DNA from: Tridacna crocea
Lineage: Eukaryota; Mollusca; Bivalvia; Cardiida; Cardiidae
Length of the DNA: 64,000 bases
Direction of reading: 5' to 3'
Assembly: GCA_943736015.1 (NCBI GenBank)
Contig: OX031061.1
Location: 57,542,192-57,606,191, forward strand
Shown here piece after piece: positions 39,453 to 49,712 of this stretch. Position numbers and translations under genes: made by a program. The stretch's first letter is position 1. Each line of letters starts with the position of its first letter. The notes beneath the pieces are model-generated. The model worked only from the letters and a program-made list of their open reading frames with translations, made no database searches and had not been told where the DNA came from.

Positions 39453-40317
39453 TGATTGCATCGCATGTTGATTTATATGTCGTCTGATACCTGCCCTTTC
39501 GTCGCGCAAGGCGTTGAAACGATTGCTAGATCGCGGTGAAAATGCATTTTCTCGGTTTACCTCTTATTTCACAGGGTACTTTCACCTATCTAATATTCCC
39601 TTTACTCCCTCATTATTATAAATCATCGATCTTCTGCTGTATGGCAATAGGAAAGGTGAAGATAAATGCTGTAAGCAAAAACCGTTAAGCTGTTTCTTTT
39701 GCAGGAAATATACGTCAGGCTAAAACTATCGACCGACCGACCGACCGACAGACTTACCGGTGTACTAGTGCATAAGTAGTGAAGTAACGATTTATCTTTT
39801 AGGACTGCGATTGACAGATTCCCTCCAAATTTCACAATGCACTGTGAAAGTTACATGACGAGGAAAATTTGAAGAAAATCATTGCATTTTAACTCTATAC
39901 GACAGAGACTGTAAGCGCATAGAACGTATAGAATTGTGTCCCAATAGTAGGTTGATAGACGAAAAATATTGTGTTCGCTTCGCATTTACCAGGACTGTCA
40001 GAAAATCTGTAGCAAATCCGCCCAGACAAAGCACTGTCACAAAAACAAGCTACATACGCCAAGACAATTTGTTCAGATGAACCGAAAGGGTAAGGCAATT
40101 CTTCAAAAAACAAATCAATTATCTTTGGAGTGCGGCCGACCCATAACAATAAGCTTTATGACCCCCAAGTGGACTCCGCCATTCAAAAGAAAAGGCAATG
40201 ATCTCTCCCTATGGGTATTGCCAGTTCGTTTGGTAATAAACGACAAATGGTGATAAAACCAGTTTCAGTCTAGATCCGAATGGGGTGCTTTGCAAATACG
40301 CCTCTCAGATATATCGG
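39453..40317. other. No recognised gene; (GACC)n patch
   Basis: A GACCGACCGACCGACCGAC microsatellite lies at about 39730. Two overlapping antisense frames of 84 and 94 codons at 39.9-40.25 kb have no recognisable domain. Confidence 0.4.
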
Positions 40318-40575
40318 TTAATTCTTTACCAAATGACAAAAATCTGGGCCTCACTATAACCATTCTTAAGAACGTTCTTTGTCTTATTCTCGAGAATTTT
40401 CTACATTTGTAAGTAACACAACTTCTGATTGGCTAAACCGAATGGTTTAGCCAATCAGAAGTTGTGTTACTTACAAATATGGAAAACCTTGGAGAATAAG
40501 ACTAAGAATATTCTAAAGAATGGTCGGTGAATGCAGGCCCTGGACTCGCCCATGTCCAAAACATTTGCAGACCAC
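40318..40575 (-). mobile_element. M1 fragment split by a P element
   Basis: TTAATTCTTTACCAAATGAC is followed by P. Then CCATGTCCAAAACATTTGC and AGACCACAATTAA continue the B arm. Confidence 0.72.
40346..40540. mobile_element. P-family MITE inside an M1 fragment
   Basis: GGGCCTCACTATAACCATTC to GGTCGGTGAATGCAGGCCC. The foldback AACTTCTGATTGGCTAAACC with its complement is perfect. Confidence 0.9.
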
Positions 40576-40607
40576 AATTAACTTTTATCCCGCTAATAAA
40601 CAAATAC

Positions 40608-40787
40608 AGTTAAACCTGTGTTAGAGACCACCTGTATTAAAAGACCACCTGCTTTAAGAGACCACTGTTCTGATACAACAACCTTTCTTACATTAATCTA
40701 ATATAACCTATATTTAAAGACCACCTGCTGTAAGAGACCAATTTCAGTACTTCCCTTGATTGGTCTCTGAATGCAGGTTGTACTGTA
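40608..40787. mobile_element. Short TA-type MITE, TACAGT...ACTGTA ends
   Basis: TACAGTTAAACCTGTG at the left and CAGGTTGTACTGTA at the right form the inverted repeat. AGAGACCACCTG recurs inside. These ends are typical of Tc1/mariner-related MITEs. A fragment of the same family lies at about 28798-28850. Confidence 0.7.
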
Positions 40788-40789
40788 AA

Positions 40790-40918
40790 TTGAAATTTTC
40801 AGTTCGATTGTAAAAAGACCCTACCATTGCCTTTTTCAAAAACATGTTTTGGAGAATTATATCTTCTTCTAGGATAGTGTAGATCCAAGATCAGACTGCA
40901 CGTTCTGTGGAACATTAT
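40790..40918 (+). mobile_element. H-family element, right half missing
   Basis: AGTGTAGATCCAAGATCAGAC and GCACGTTCTGTGG end abruptly at 40918. Confidence 0.65.
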
Positions 40919-41039
40919 TCAATTATGCAAGCTATAATTTTTCATATATAGGGGATTACAGATTGGATTTTTTACCATGAAAACAATGCACAAGTTTACG
41001 TTTCTAAAGAAAACTCTCAGTCATTTTCCAATATGGCTG

Positions 41040-41269
41040 GCAACATGTGACAAAGGACATTTGCGTCAAGTGTCGTCTCGGATCAGCATGCGTAGTCCTC
41101 ACAGGCTAATCCGAAACGGCACTTTCCGTTTTCATGGAATTTTCTGTTATGCGTTAGTTTACTGTAGCAAAAAAAATCTAATGTAGTCGAAAGTGCCGTG
41201 CGGAATGCGCATGCTGATCCGAGACGACACTTTACGCAAATATCCTAATGCCCCTTTTTGCGTGTTGCA
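41040..41269. mobile_element. D-family element, copy 2
   Basis: GCAACATGTGACAAAGGAC to CCTTTTTGCGTGTTGC. The two inner hairpins are GTGTCGTCTCGGATCAGC/GGCTAATCCGAAACGGCAC and AGTGCCGTGCGG/GATCCGAGACGACACT. Both are more diverged than in copy 1. Confidence 0.82.
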
Positions 41270-41415
41270 AGCCTATATGTACATACGTTTGACTAGAGTT
41301 TGAAATGTTATTTTTTTTCTGTAGCAAGAACGTTTCATAAGAGGGAGTAATTAAGTTCAATGAGACTCTTTTTCCAAGAAGGTCTTCTAAAATATTGGGG
41401 TTGCTTGGGCCCAAT

Positions 41416-41606
41416 GGATTTTGGACTAGTCCAAATCCAAAACGCAGGGATCCAAATTGGATGTGGTCAAAGTAGTAATTTTTTAACTTTCATTTAGTAC
41501 ATTCTTTTTGTAAAAAAAAATATGCTTGTTACCGCGATTGTCTCCTTTGTGCATGGCTTCTTCCTCATGATTGTTTATCATCGGGATTGAGTGGAAAAAG
41601 GTTAAA
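41416..41606 (-). mobile_element. Decayed M1 MITE
   Basis: TTTTGGACTAGTCCAAATCC and a final ATTGAGTGGAAAAAGGTTAA survive. The core is nearly gone (CTTGTTACCGCG). Confidence 0.55.
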
Positions 41607-41804
41607 AACTATGCTAATTTCGACATTACGAAAGTTGTCAAAGTGACGACAAGATGACGACAACCATTGCTTCTATAAAGCTGACTTTTACCGTATCCAG
41701 CGGAAGTAGTGAATTTACAGCTTTTTCGAGAAAGAATGGCGTCATTGTATGAATGCATTTTTCTTTTTGTCAAAAAAGTAAAAAAAAACAACATAACTGC
41801 AATA

Positions 41805-42013
41805 CTTTCCCTTTACTAAACAATGTTGTACCATTATCACTTAGAAGAGAAAATGGTTTTATAAACATTTTTAGAAAAGGAGAAAGGATTTTCCTGTAAT
41901 GTTCACCACCAATTCCAGGAGAAATTCTACGATTTCATCCATAAATAGTAGATCGTCTGCAAAATCTGTCATGACGTACGTTTCTAAAGTTTTATCGTTT
42001 GATAAAGAGTTAA
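41805..42013 (+). mobile_element. Decayed M1 MITE
   Basis: CTTTCCCTTTACTAAACAATG to TTATCGTTTGATAAAGAGTTAA, with the palindrome deleted to AGAAAAGGAGAAAGG. Confidence 0.65.
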
Positions 42014-42363
42014 ATGTGTTTTACCACGTGATAAAATTCAAAACGTTTTTCTTTGATCGATGACTCGTGCATCGGACCGGAAGTCATCTTCCAAATGAAA
42101 GAGCGACATGGATGACAATTGAAACAAATGGATATTGTAACGATAAACAAGGGAATTCTGCATTAATGTCATAATACAAAGGGGTTAAACTACCGAAATT
42201 TTTAATGGCTCCCTGAATCATGTTAAAATAAGTATCAAATTCAAGTGTAATGTATTGCTTCCATCAAAGAAAAACATTCCTCTTAACTAAAGATGTCGTT
42301 AAATGCCGTCATAAAAATGCAGACACGCGTTTTTGGGTCATATTTGTCCGAAATTCGCAATGT
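42014..42363. other. Unassigned, M1 scrap at left
   Basis: TTTTACCACGTGATAAAATTC at 42019-42039 looks like an M1 B end. The rest is unassigned. Confidence 0.4.
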
Positions 42364-42591
42364 TTAACCCTTTACCAAACAGTCATGTGTCATAACAACC
42401 CTGAGCTAAATAGTTTCTGAAAAAATTCCGGGAAAAGGAGAAAATGCTGGTGACCAGCATTTTCTCCTTTTCCCAGAATTTTTTCTACCATTCCTAGACA
42501 AATTATATCTTTTGACTCTAATTCAATTTGTCGTCTGCAATTGTCTGAATTTTTGGCATGTCTTAAATTTTGTTGTCTGGTAAAGATTTAA
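42364..42591 (+). mobile_element. M1 MITE, full length
   Basis: TTAACCCTTTACCAAACAGTC to TTGTTGTCTGGTAAAGATTTAA. The stem reads ATTCCGGGAAAAGGAG and CTCCTTTTCCCAGAATT, and the centre is GCTGGTGACCAGC. Confidence 0.9.
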
Positions 42592-43234
42592 AGCATGATT
42601 GTTATTCAAAGCACGTTTGTTTCATTGTTTTCTGAAGGCTGTTCAAAACAGCCTTCGTGGTTGTCCATAAAGCAAAAATTACGAACAAAACATATTTCTT
42701 GGAGAAATATTTTACGACAGGGTGTATGCCGTAAAATGTCCCGAAATGGCAAAGCGGAAACTGGAAACATGATTTGGAAACCATAAAAATTGTCATCCCT
42801 TAACCAGTTTCATTAAGGAGATTTTGGAGGCTTCCGAAATTAAAACCTTAAGTTTTAACTCCAAACTGAACTATAGGATTATTCTATGTCACAAAGTCTC
42901 GTTTAAAGAAGGTACAGTGAATTATTCTGTGAAATTTCAGAAATATGGATTTGATTTTTCGTTTGAAAATTAGACTGTTTGGTAAGATTTCGTCTCAATA
43001 AAAAATAGGTATTCCGACTTTGAAATAGAGAATAATGACAATAACTGTCCTTTTTTAAACACTGTTAATGATTGATCTTGTTTTTGACAGGTAAATATGT
43101 AATGTTACTTTGTCAAACTCTTATTTTCTACCGCTATGCACAATAACTGTCATATTTTACCGTAATTACGGTCTAAATGCATGTAGTCCTGGTACCTGAT
43201 ACCTGCATTACATCATGTCTTATAAGTATTGTTT
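42592..43234. other. No gene; small hairpin
   Basis: GAAGGCTGTT pairs with AACAGCCTTC at about 42635-42658. No other structure. Confidence 0.4.
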
Positions 43235-43432
43235 ATCTTTTTGCCAACGACTCCGAGTCAAAATGGCTTTTAAAAAGATTGCGGGAAAAGGAGAAAATGC
43301 TAACTTTTCCCTATGACGTTCTTTTTCATAGGCATATCCTATCCTTTGATTGGCATCACACGTATTACATGTTCTGCAAACATTTCGAAATTTCAGCGAA
43401 TATAAACTTTTGTCCTTTAGTAAAGAGTTCAA
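43235..43432 (+). mobile_element. Decayed M1 MITE
   Basis: TTTTTGCCAACGACTCCGAG, AAGATTGCGGGAAAAGGAG and TTTTGTCCTTTAGTAAAGAG remain. The right stem is deleted. Confidence 0.6.
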
Positions 43433-43519
43433 CATTATGGCGCAATGTCGGAAATGTCCTTTGCACCAACTTTGACGCTTTAGAAATAGCATTTTTTTGC
43501 TTCGTTTCTTTGTTTATTT

Positions 43520-43577
43520 TTGTTTTGTTTTGTTTTGGAGTTTAACGCCGTTTTTAACAACTTTGGTCATATTATGG
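43520..43577 (-). mobile_element. SINE tail fragment (TTTAACGCC domain)
   Basis: GGAGTTTAACGCCGTTTTTA and GGTCATATTATGGCGGGG match the conserved tail domain of SINE-B. No head is present. Confidence 0.65.
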
Positions 43578-43605
43578 CGGGGCTTTACTTTATTTTATCA
43601 GTTGT

Positions 43606-43670
43606 AATACTTTACCATATAATCCCGTTATAACAATTCTGAATAAAAAGCATTTCAAAGTAATCGTGCA
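43606..43670 (+). mobile_element. M1 A-arm fragment
   Basis: TAATACTTTACCATATAATCC with AATTCTGAATAAAAAGC, cut off by another M1. Confidence 0.5.
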
Positions 43671-43752
43671 TTAACCCATTACCACACAATCCCTACCTTT
43701 GACGACCCTGAGAAAGAAGCCTTTAGAAAACATTGTGGGAAAAGGAGAAGAA
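43671..43752 (+). mobile_element. M1 MITE, left third only
   Basis: TTAACCCATTACCACACAATC to GGGAAAAGGAGAAG is well kept, then stops abruptly. Confidence 0.8.
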
Positions 43753-44330
43753 AATACAAATCGTCTTAGTCACACTGAGTTTGTCCAGTGCAAGTACTTT
43801 CGGACAAATCCAGAATGCTGTCGTCTGGGCGAGGTTTAAATTCATCTATAAACGCCATATAGGATAAATGTTTACATGACAATGTTGTTTTAAAAAAAAA
43901 ACAGGAAGACTTAAACATCGCTAAAGATAAAAAAAATAATTGAAAGACACATCTGCTATTTAAATTATACCCTGTCACATGACCGTCCCGTGTGTGTGGA
44001 CCATCAATAAAGCTGCCATCATGCTTTAATTCAATGATAGAAATGTAAACAAGGGAAACTGACACACTGTTATGATTTAGGAAGGCGTAAAGTGATTATT
44101 AAAGAGTCATTAAACGAGTGTGTTTATCATTTTTAGCACGAATGATCATTGATAGTAACGATTCAAACGGGGAATGGCTTTACCGTAGTTTACGTTGTCA
44201 CTTTCAGCAAGAAACACGCCTGACTCGGTAATTTGTATAAAGCCATTATTTCCCCATTTCTCCCCATTTTATTTCACCGTAAAGGCATGAACTTAAAATG
44301 ATTTACTCTTTGATTTTGGATTTAATCCGC
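43753..44330. other. No recognised repeat; weak minus-strand ORF
   Basis: A 99-codon minus-strand frame spans 43766-44065. Its C-terminal part, from an internal ATG near 43857, reads MAFIDEFKPRPDDSILDLSE onward and looks protein-like. There is no clear splice site and I did not call it. Confidence 0.3.
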
Positions 44331-44475
44331 AACTCATTACCAAACGACATTTTAGACATGTTCAAATTGAAAGCATTTGCAGACGACTAAATCAGTAAAA
44401 GTGACCAGAAACTTGAAATCTGTTTTGTGAAGGGTAGAAAACATTGTGGGAAAAGGAGAAAATGCCGGTACTATC
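44331..44475 (-). mobile_element. M1 MITE, left two-thirds
   Basis: CAACTCATTACCAAACGAC to GGAGAAAATGCCGGTACTATC. The right half of the palindrome and the A arm are missing. Confidence 0.75.
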
Positions 44476-44760
44476 ACGGTAGCGTGACAGTACGAATGAT
44501 AGGATGCTCTTGTAAAAGGTAAAGTCTGTAAAAGGTAATGTCAAGTAAAGTCGTGGCTGAACGTTTATATATTGAGCAATATTGGTGCTTCTAGATACTC
44601 GACTAACAGAATTATATCTTTGATACTGTATAGAAATAAATGAAAAACGAATTTACAAAAACCTCATCAAACGAGACAAATCTGGCAAAAGACTATATTG
44701 GCCTACTCATTCGCAAGTATACTTTAGATTTGTCCAACTAGCTAAAGTGAAGACCGGCCG

Positions 44761-44957
44761 GGTCTGTATTCATCAATCATTCTTAAGAACATTCATAGTC
44801 TTATTCATCATAATTTTATCAATGTGAAAGTAACAGGACTTCTGATTGGCTAAGCTATTTGGTTTAGTCAATCAGAAGTCCTGTTACTTTCACATTTAGG
44901 AAATCTTGAAGAATAAGACCAAGATTGTTCTTAGGAATGGTTGGTGAATACAGACCC
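44761..44957. mobile_element. P-family MITE, full length
   Basis: GGGTCTGTATTCATCAATC to GGTTGGTGAATACAGACCC. The arms GGACTTCTGATTGGCTAAGC and complement are perfect near the centre. Confidence 0.92.
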
Positions 44958-45312
44958 CGCGGGATATATGGCTACAGCCAGCCATTGGTGCACAATAAAT
45001 CTAGATTCCTTTGTAAAGCAGCTGCCAAATCCTCACACACCAAAGGTTCTGGGTTGATATTACATTACATACGAGTATCTCTCCATTTTGATGGCGCGAG
45101 TACTATTAATTTCTCTGGAAACAATACCCGAGATGACTGAATACGTGCGTACAGTCTGACCATTGACGTAAACTTCTCTACACTTTGCGAAATACGTGTG
45201 TTCTTTGAAACGATACTCAAACAAGTTGGCTTCTTTAAAAAAGAAACCAGGAGGGGTCAACATCAATGTTTTTAAATAATTTGTTGGCTTTCAATTTCAA
45301 TATATAGTAATA
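44958..45312. other. Unassigned flank of the LINE
   Basis: No repeat recognised. An in-frame stop at 45277-45279 lies upstream of the LINE ORF. Confidence 0.4.
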
Positions 45313-46925
45313 GTAAATATTGAGAAAACAAAAATAATGGTATTCAGAAGTGGAGGCGTTATTAAGAATGTCGAAAAATGGTTTTATGATAGGAAGAAAA
45401 TTGAAACAGTTCCATTTTATAAATACCTGGGAGTTTATTTTACTAGTAAGTTATCTTGGTATAAGACACATCAAATGTTATCGTCACAAGCCCAAAAAGC
45501 TATGCATTGTGTTTTACGTTTACGTAAACATTTTGGCGACATAGAAATGAAAGACATGTTCTCAATTTTTGATGCTACTGTGAAACCAATATTATGTTAT
45601 GGTTCCCAAATTTGGGGATACATGTATGTAGATAAAGTTGAAAAGGTCCATGCACAGTTTTGTAAAAAACTTTGCTATCTTTCGTATAATGCATGTGACC
45701 AACTAGCACTAGGAGAATGCGGGCGTCTACCTTTATGTACGACATATATACCAAACTGTATAAAATACTGGCTAAATATTTTGAAAATGAGTAGTTTACG
45801 TTATCCAAAGCAAAGCTATTTCATGTTGTTTCAATTAGATGAAGCTGGGAAATGTACGTGGGCAACATGTATTAAAAATATATTGTTTAGTTACGGGTTT
45901 GGACATGTCTGGATACTGCAGTATGTAGGTGACGAAAACCAATTTATGAAAATTTTTGGCCGAAGAATTAAGGATTGTTTTACACAAAAATGGCATGGAT
46001 TCGTTGATGAATCATCTAAAACTTTGCACTATAAGTTTTTTAAATCTCTTTTAACTCCAGAAACATATCTAAATGTAGATATTAGTTACAGCCATAAAAG
46101 AATTTTATCAAATTTCCGCTGTTCTTCTCACTCTTTAATGATTGAACGAGGAAGACATTTATCTATCGACAGAAAATATAGATTTTGCCCAATTTGTGAA
46201 AAAAATAGTATCTATGTAATTGAAGATGAGTATCATTTTTTCTTTGAATGTCGAGTTTATGAAGAGTTAAGAAGAATTTATTTCGCTGAACGTTGGTTAA
46301 ACAGTAGAAATAAAGATCTATTCTACTGGATTTTGGGATGTAAAACAAACAGTATTATAATCGCTGTCTCCAAATTCTTATATAGAGCTTTTAACTTGAG
46401 ACAAGAGATCCTGAATGAATTATATTGAAAATATATATGTGTGTGTGTGGCGTGTGCGTGTGTGTGTAGCAGTTTTATGATTGGATTATCCATTTTGTAT
46501 TTGTCGTTCCTAGTTTGTTTGGAACTTCTATATGTTATGTTCATTTCATTTCTTTGGACTATCTATAAGTGGTTTCAGTGTTTTCAGTTCTTCATCTGAA
46601 AACAAGAGCCTACGTATTTTTTAGCATAGTCCAGTTTTCAGTTTTTTATCTGAAAACAAAAGTCTACGTATTTGTAGTTTAGTCAATTATTCTATGTGTG
46701 ATTCCTGTCGCATACTTTTCTTTCTTTGTAATTTTCATATGTGTTAGTCTTGTACATTGGGCTGGATAACTTTGATTTTTATTTTGATATGGCTACACAT
46801 GTCTTGATATCTATAAAGTTTTTGCTAGTTTTGTCACTCCAGATGTTTTGTATATATGTACCTGTAAAGTATTATGGGCCGGAGGCCTTTGATATTGAAT
46901 AAAATTATTGTATTGTATTGTATAT
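45313..46925 (+). mobile_element. 5'-truncated non-LTR retrotransposon (LINE)
   Basis: Recognisable coding homology starts mid-protein near 45313 (VNIEKTKIMVF in frame). It is followed by a 3' UTR with a (TG)n patch at 46436-46468. The end is GGGCCGGAGGCC, an AATAAA-type signal and ATTGT repeats at about 46905-46925. 5' truncation is the normal outcome of target-primed reverse transcription. No target duplication could be identified. Confidence 0.85.
45337..46428 (+). CDS. LINE ORF2 C-terminal part, 363 codons
   Basis: The frame is open for 363 codons and lacks the endonuclease and catalytic RT blocks. Residues 30-36 (YLGVYFT) match the conserved stretch just after the RT palm in LINE proteins. 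FDATVKPILCYGSQIWG follows at 78-94, LGECGRLPL at 125-133, and a zinc-knuckle-like C284-X2-C287-X12-H300-X4-C305. The first ATG is internal to the ancestral protein, so this is a truncated element and not an independent gene. The lack of stops suggests a fairly young insertion. The clade was not assigned. Confidence 0.87.
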   Translation: MVFRSGGVIKNVEKWFYDRKKIETVPFYKYLGVYFTSKLSWYKTHQMLSSQAQKAMHCVLRLRKHFGDIEMKDMFSIFDATVKPILCYGSQIWGYMYVDKVEKVHAQFCKKLCYLSYNACDQLALGECGRLPLCTTYIPNCIKYWLNILKMSSLRYPKQSYFMLFQLDEAGKCTWATCIKNILFSYGFGHVWILQYVGDENQFMKIFGRRIKDCFTQKWHGFVDESSKTLHYKFFKSLLTPETYLNVDISYSHKRILSNFRCSSHSLMIERGRHLSIDRKYRFCPICEKNSIYVIEDEYHFFFECRVYEELRRIYFAERWLNSRNKDLFYWILGCKTNSIIIAVSKFLYRAFNLRQEILNELY

Positions 46926-47445
46926 TTTGGTACATACAAACAAACAAGTAAAAAAGCCGCCGCGTAGAAACCTCACATGCTTTAAAGTTTACATGACGGT
47001 AATTTGACCTTCTTGGCGCGTTTTCAAGTTGCATGTTCTTGTCTTGCGGTCTTCTAACTCTTTTTTAACGAAATTCTTCTTATATTTTCTTCTGCTTGGA
47101 ATATTTGCTAATAAATATCTCCGACTGGAGATATTAAGTTCACTTTATTTGCGAAGCCTAGGATTGACAAAAAAACCTTCAAATCTCAGTGGTTGCTGAC
47201 CAGTTGAGATTGTGTTCTAATTGTAAAATGCAAGACTATCAATCCAATTCCAAGAGACGTTCTGTTCCATTCAAATGACTTGTCTCGCTATATATTTAGA
47301 TTCACAGTTTAATGAGAATTATAGTATGTGATATTGGCCACTGAAGAAAAGGAAAAACAAAAACAAAAACAAAGCTCATTCAAGTCACCAGAATGCATGG
47401 TGTAAAACTTTGGGGAAAGAAAGCTGGATTCAAATACGATTGATC
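46926..47445. other. No recognised feature
   Basis: AT-rich. AAAACAAAAACAAAAACAAA is a short A-rich tract near 47355. Confidence 0.4.
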
Positions 47446-47901
47446 TCATTACCAAACGACAAATCTTTAGACCGAACCAAATTCAAAGCATCTTCAGACA
47501 ACAAATTAACCCTTTAACACACAATCCCGACTTTTAACACCCCTGTAAAAGAAATGTTTTGAAAACATTGTGGGAAAAGGAGAAAATGCTGGTTACCAGC
47601 ATTTTCTCCTTTTTCCACAATGTTTTCTGCCCTTCCTGAAAACAAAATTTAAATTTTGTAGACACATTTATTTTGTCGTCTGCAAAAGCTTTCATTTTGG
47701 GCTAGTATAAAATTTTGTCGTTTGGTAAAGAGTTAATCAAATATTGGTAATAAGTTGATTTCTGACTTGATAGGGTGGAAAATATTGTGGGAAAAGGAGA
47801 AAATGGCCGGGTTACCAGCATTTTCTCCTTTTGCCACAATGTTTTCTATAGGCTTCTTTTTCGGGGTCGTTAAAAGTCGTGATTGTATGGTAAAGAGTTA
47901 A
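47446..47901 (-). mobile_element. Outer M1 MITE with a nested M1
   Basis: The B arm CTCATTACCAAACGACAAA to CAGACAACAAA ends at 47505. The rest (TCAAATATTGGTAATAAG through GTATGGTAAAGAGTTAA) begins at 47737. The stem carries a small insertion (ATGGCCGGGTTACC). Confidence 0.9.
47506..47736 (+). mobile_element. Inner M1 MITE, full length
   Basis: TTAACCCTTTAACACACAATC to GTCGTTTGGTAAAGAGTTAA. TTAA is present at both junctions. The palindrome centre is T, unusual for plus orientation. Confidence 0.93.
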
Positions 47902-48509
47902 TTCAATAATGCAACCAATCTAAATGATGCAGAAGCCTCATAGTGGTGCAGATTTTTAATGAGAAAATCTTTATAGACTTGTCGGCTGCTTGTTTCAATA
48001 AGAAGTTGAATTTCACCGAAATTGGACATTTTTATTGCCGTCCTTTTCGATGATTATAGGACCCGAAGATATCATTACGTATCATTAGCGCTCATTTTGT
48101 CTTTTAAAGCGGGTAACCAGCTGTTACTTCTTCCGGTCCAGAAAGACAAGATGGCGCAGTTTAGGCTGATAAAATTAATGTACTGTGCACTTTCAAATAA
48201 AGAGTTTCTAGTGAAACTCTGCACCTTTAAGTGTTAGTTTAATGTTGTTATCGGCTAGTTTAAGTATCCTATATCATTTTAGTGTCATAAATGAATTGAA
48301 AATCTATTCACCGCATTTGTTTAACCACGTGTTATTACCCGGTAAGTTGCAGTGGTGCTATTGTTTTCGAAACTATCTGGTTGTGGTTTCTTGTTTCTCG
48401 GACTCCCATCAAAACTGCTTGGCTATCCTTAACCGAAATTGAAATATCCAATTTTTGTGTAAGCAAGGGGTACGATAGTTTGTGTGTTGGAAGAACAGTT
48501 GGCGTTTGG
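47902..48509. other. Unique segment containing a promoter-like start
   Basis: Apart from the feature at 48131, the segment has a consensus-like donor, CCCG|GTAAGT, at about 48340, and a CACGTG E-box near 48326. No second exon is visible. Confidence 0.4.
48131..48237 (+). promoter_or_regulatory. Promoter/first-exon candidate with ETS and YY1-like motifs
   Basis: TTCCGG (ETS core) is followed 12 bases later by CAAGATGGCG, the YY1-type motif that often overlaps transcription and translation starts in animals. The ATG at 48151 opens a 28-residue frame (MAQFRLIKLMYCALSNKEFL...) ending in TAG at 48237. If it is a gene start, the real coding exon may lie beyond the donor near 48340. Both motifs are short, so chance is possible. 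Confidence 0.3.
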
Positions 48510-48826
48510 TAAATATATTCAGTTCCATTAATAAGTGTGCGCTTAATTTTCTTTTATTTTTCGTCGCATAATATTTTACTGATGACCAACAAAATTGGTG
48601 TCATACTTGTATAGTTCAGAGTCTGTAGAAAATGCCAGGCAAATCAGATTTTGACTAACAGAAAGTTTGAATTATGTTTTTTCATCATTTTTAATCTGAT
48701 TAGCCTGGCATTTCCAACAGACTCTGAACTAAAGTATGACAGCAAATTTGTTGGTCTTCAGTAAAACATGCGACGAGAAATAAAAGAAAATTAAGTGCAC
48801 ACTTATTTATGGAACTGAGTATATTT
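48510..48826. mobile_element. Q palindromic element with arms over 120 bp
   Basis: AAATATATTCAGTTCCATTA on the left is mirrored by TATGGAACTGAGTATATTT on the right. The arms match almost throughout, including TAATTTTCTTTTATTTTTCG, ATTTTACTGATGACCAACAA and CAGAGTCTGTAGAAAATGCC. The spacer is about 40 bp. It is a foldback or MITE of unknown superfamily, and its right end abuts an M1. Confidence 0.9.
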
Positions 48827-49012
48827 AACCCATTACCACACAATCCCTACTTTTGACGACCTTGAGAAAGAAGCTTTTAGAAAACATTGTGGGAAAAGGA
48901 GAAAATGCTGGTTACCAGCATTTTCTCCTTTTCCCACAATGTTTTCTACCCTTCACAAAATAAATTTCAAATTTTCTGTCACTTTTATTTTGTCGTCTGC
49001 AAATGCTTTCGA
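48825..49012 (+). mobile_element. M1 MITE fused to an H scrap
   Basis: TTAACCCATTACCACACAATC and a perfect palindrome (centre T) run to CAAATGCTTTCGAC. Then GGACAATGTAGATCAAGATC and AGACTGCACAGAC of H follow, so the last ~30 bp of M1 are replaced. Confidence 0.87.
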
Positions 49013-49084
49013 CCAAATAAGGACAATGTAGATCAAGATCAGACTGCACAGACAGCTTCTGATGTCGTCTGTGGTATGGAAAGA

Positions 49085-49310
49085 ATTAAAACTCTTACGA
49101 ACATGACAGAACATAGGAAATGCATAGCTAAAATACAAACTGCATATGGCGGGATTCGAACTCATGAAGGGCAAATATCCTTGTTTTTCGAGGTTTGAAA
49201 GACCAATACCATAACCACTGAGCCAAAGAGATATCTTCCCAACACAGTTGTTAGGTATTGTATATCAATCAGGACAAAGCCATACATGAAGGAGGGATCT
49301 CCCGTAACAA
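49085..49310 (-). mobile_element. SINE-A unit (downstream half of an inverted dimer)
   Basis: GGCGGGATTCGAACTCATG is the inverted B box, AACCACTGAGCCAAAGAG the inverted A box. GAAGGAGGGATCTCCCGTAA ends the unit. The spacer with TCATCATTTATTGATGACTC follows at 49311-49431, as in the 21-kb dimer. Confidence 0.85.
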
Positions 49311-49444
49311 CCTTCCCTTAAAGTCATCATTTATTGATGACTCAAAGTCTTATAAAGCAGAAAGTCCGTTTTTGGACAAAAATTGGATTAATAGTTCAAT
49401 GGCCCACCCCGGAAGATCTACCAATCTTACGAACAAAGTCCGTT

Positions 49445-49712
49445 GTTGGTTGGTTGGTTGTATTGGGGTTTAACGCCACTTTAACAGCTTAGGTCATGTC
49501 ATGGCGGTCGGTGACGCACATGTTTCCTGGCTTTCTCACACCGGTACTTACACAACTTTCTTTCCAAAGCCACCGACTACTTTTCTCACATGCTTCAGCA
49601 GAGGCGAGAGGCGGAAATACGCCGGAAAGAAAGTTCGCCTCAACCGGGTATCGAACTCACAACCACTAGATCATGAGTCCAACACGCTCACCACTGAGCA
49701 ACCCGGGCGGGC
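49445..49712 (-). mobile_element. SINE-B, complete, 268 bp, inside the SINE-A dimer
   Basis: AACAAAGTCCGTT is duplicated exactly at 49432-49444 and 49713-49725. Head and tail match the copy at 10644 (GGGTTTAACGCCACTTTAAC; ACCACTGAGCAACCCGGGC). It interrupts the dimer exactly at the spacer/second-unit border region. Confidence 0.94.

Noticed and set aside
39895-40253. Overlapping sense and antisense ORFs of 94 and 84 codons
   Set aside because: No recognisable domain, no splice signals noticed, and both strands are equally open.
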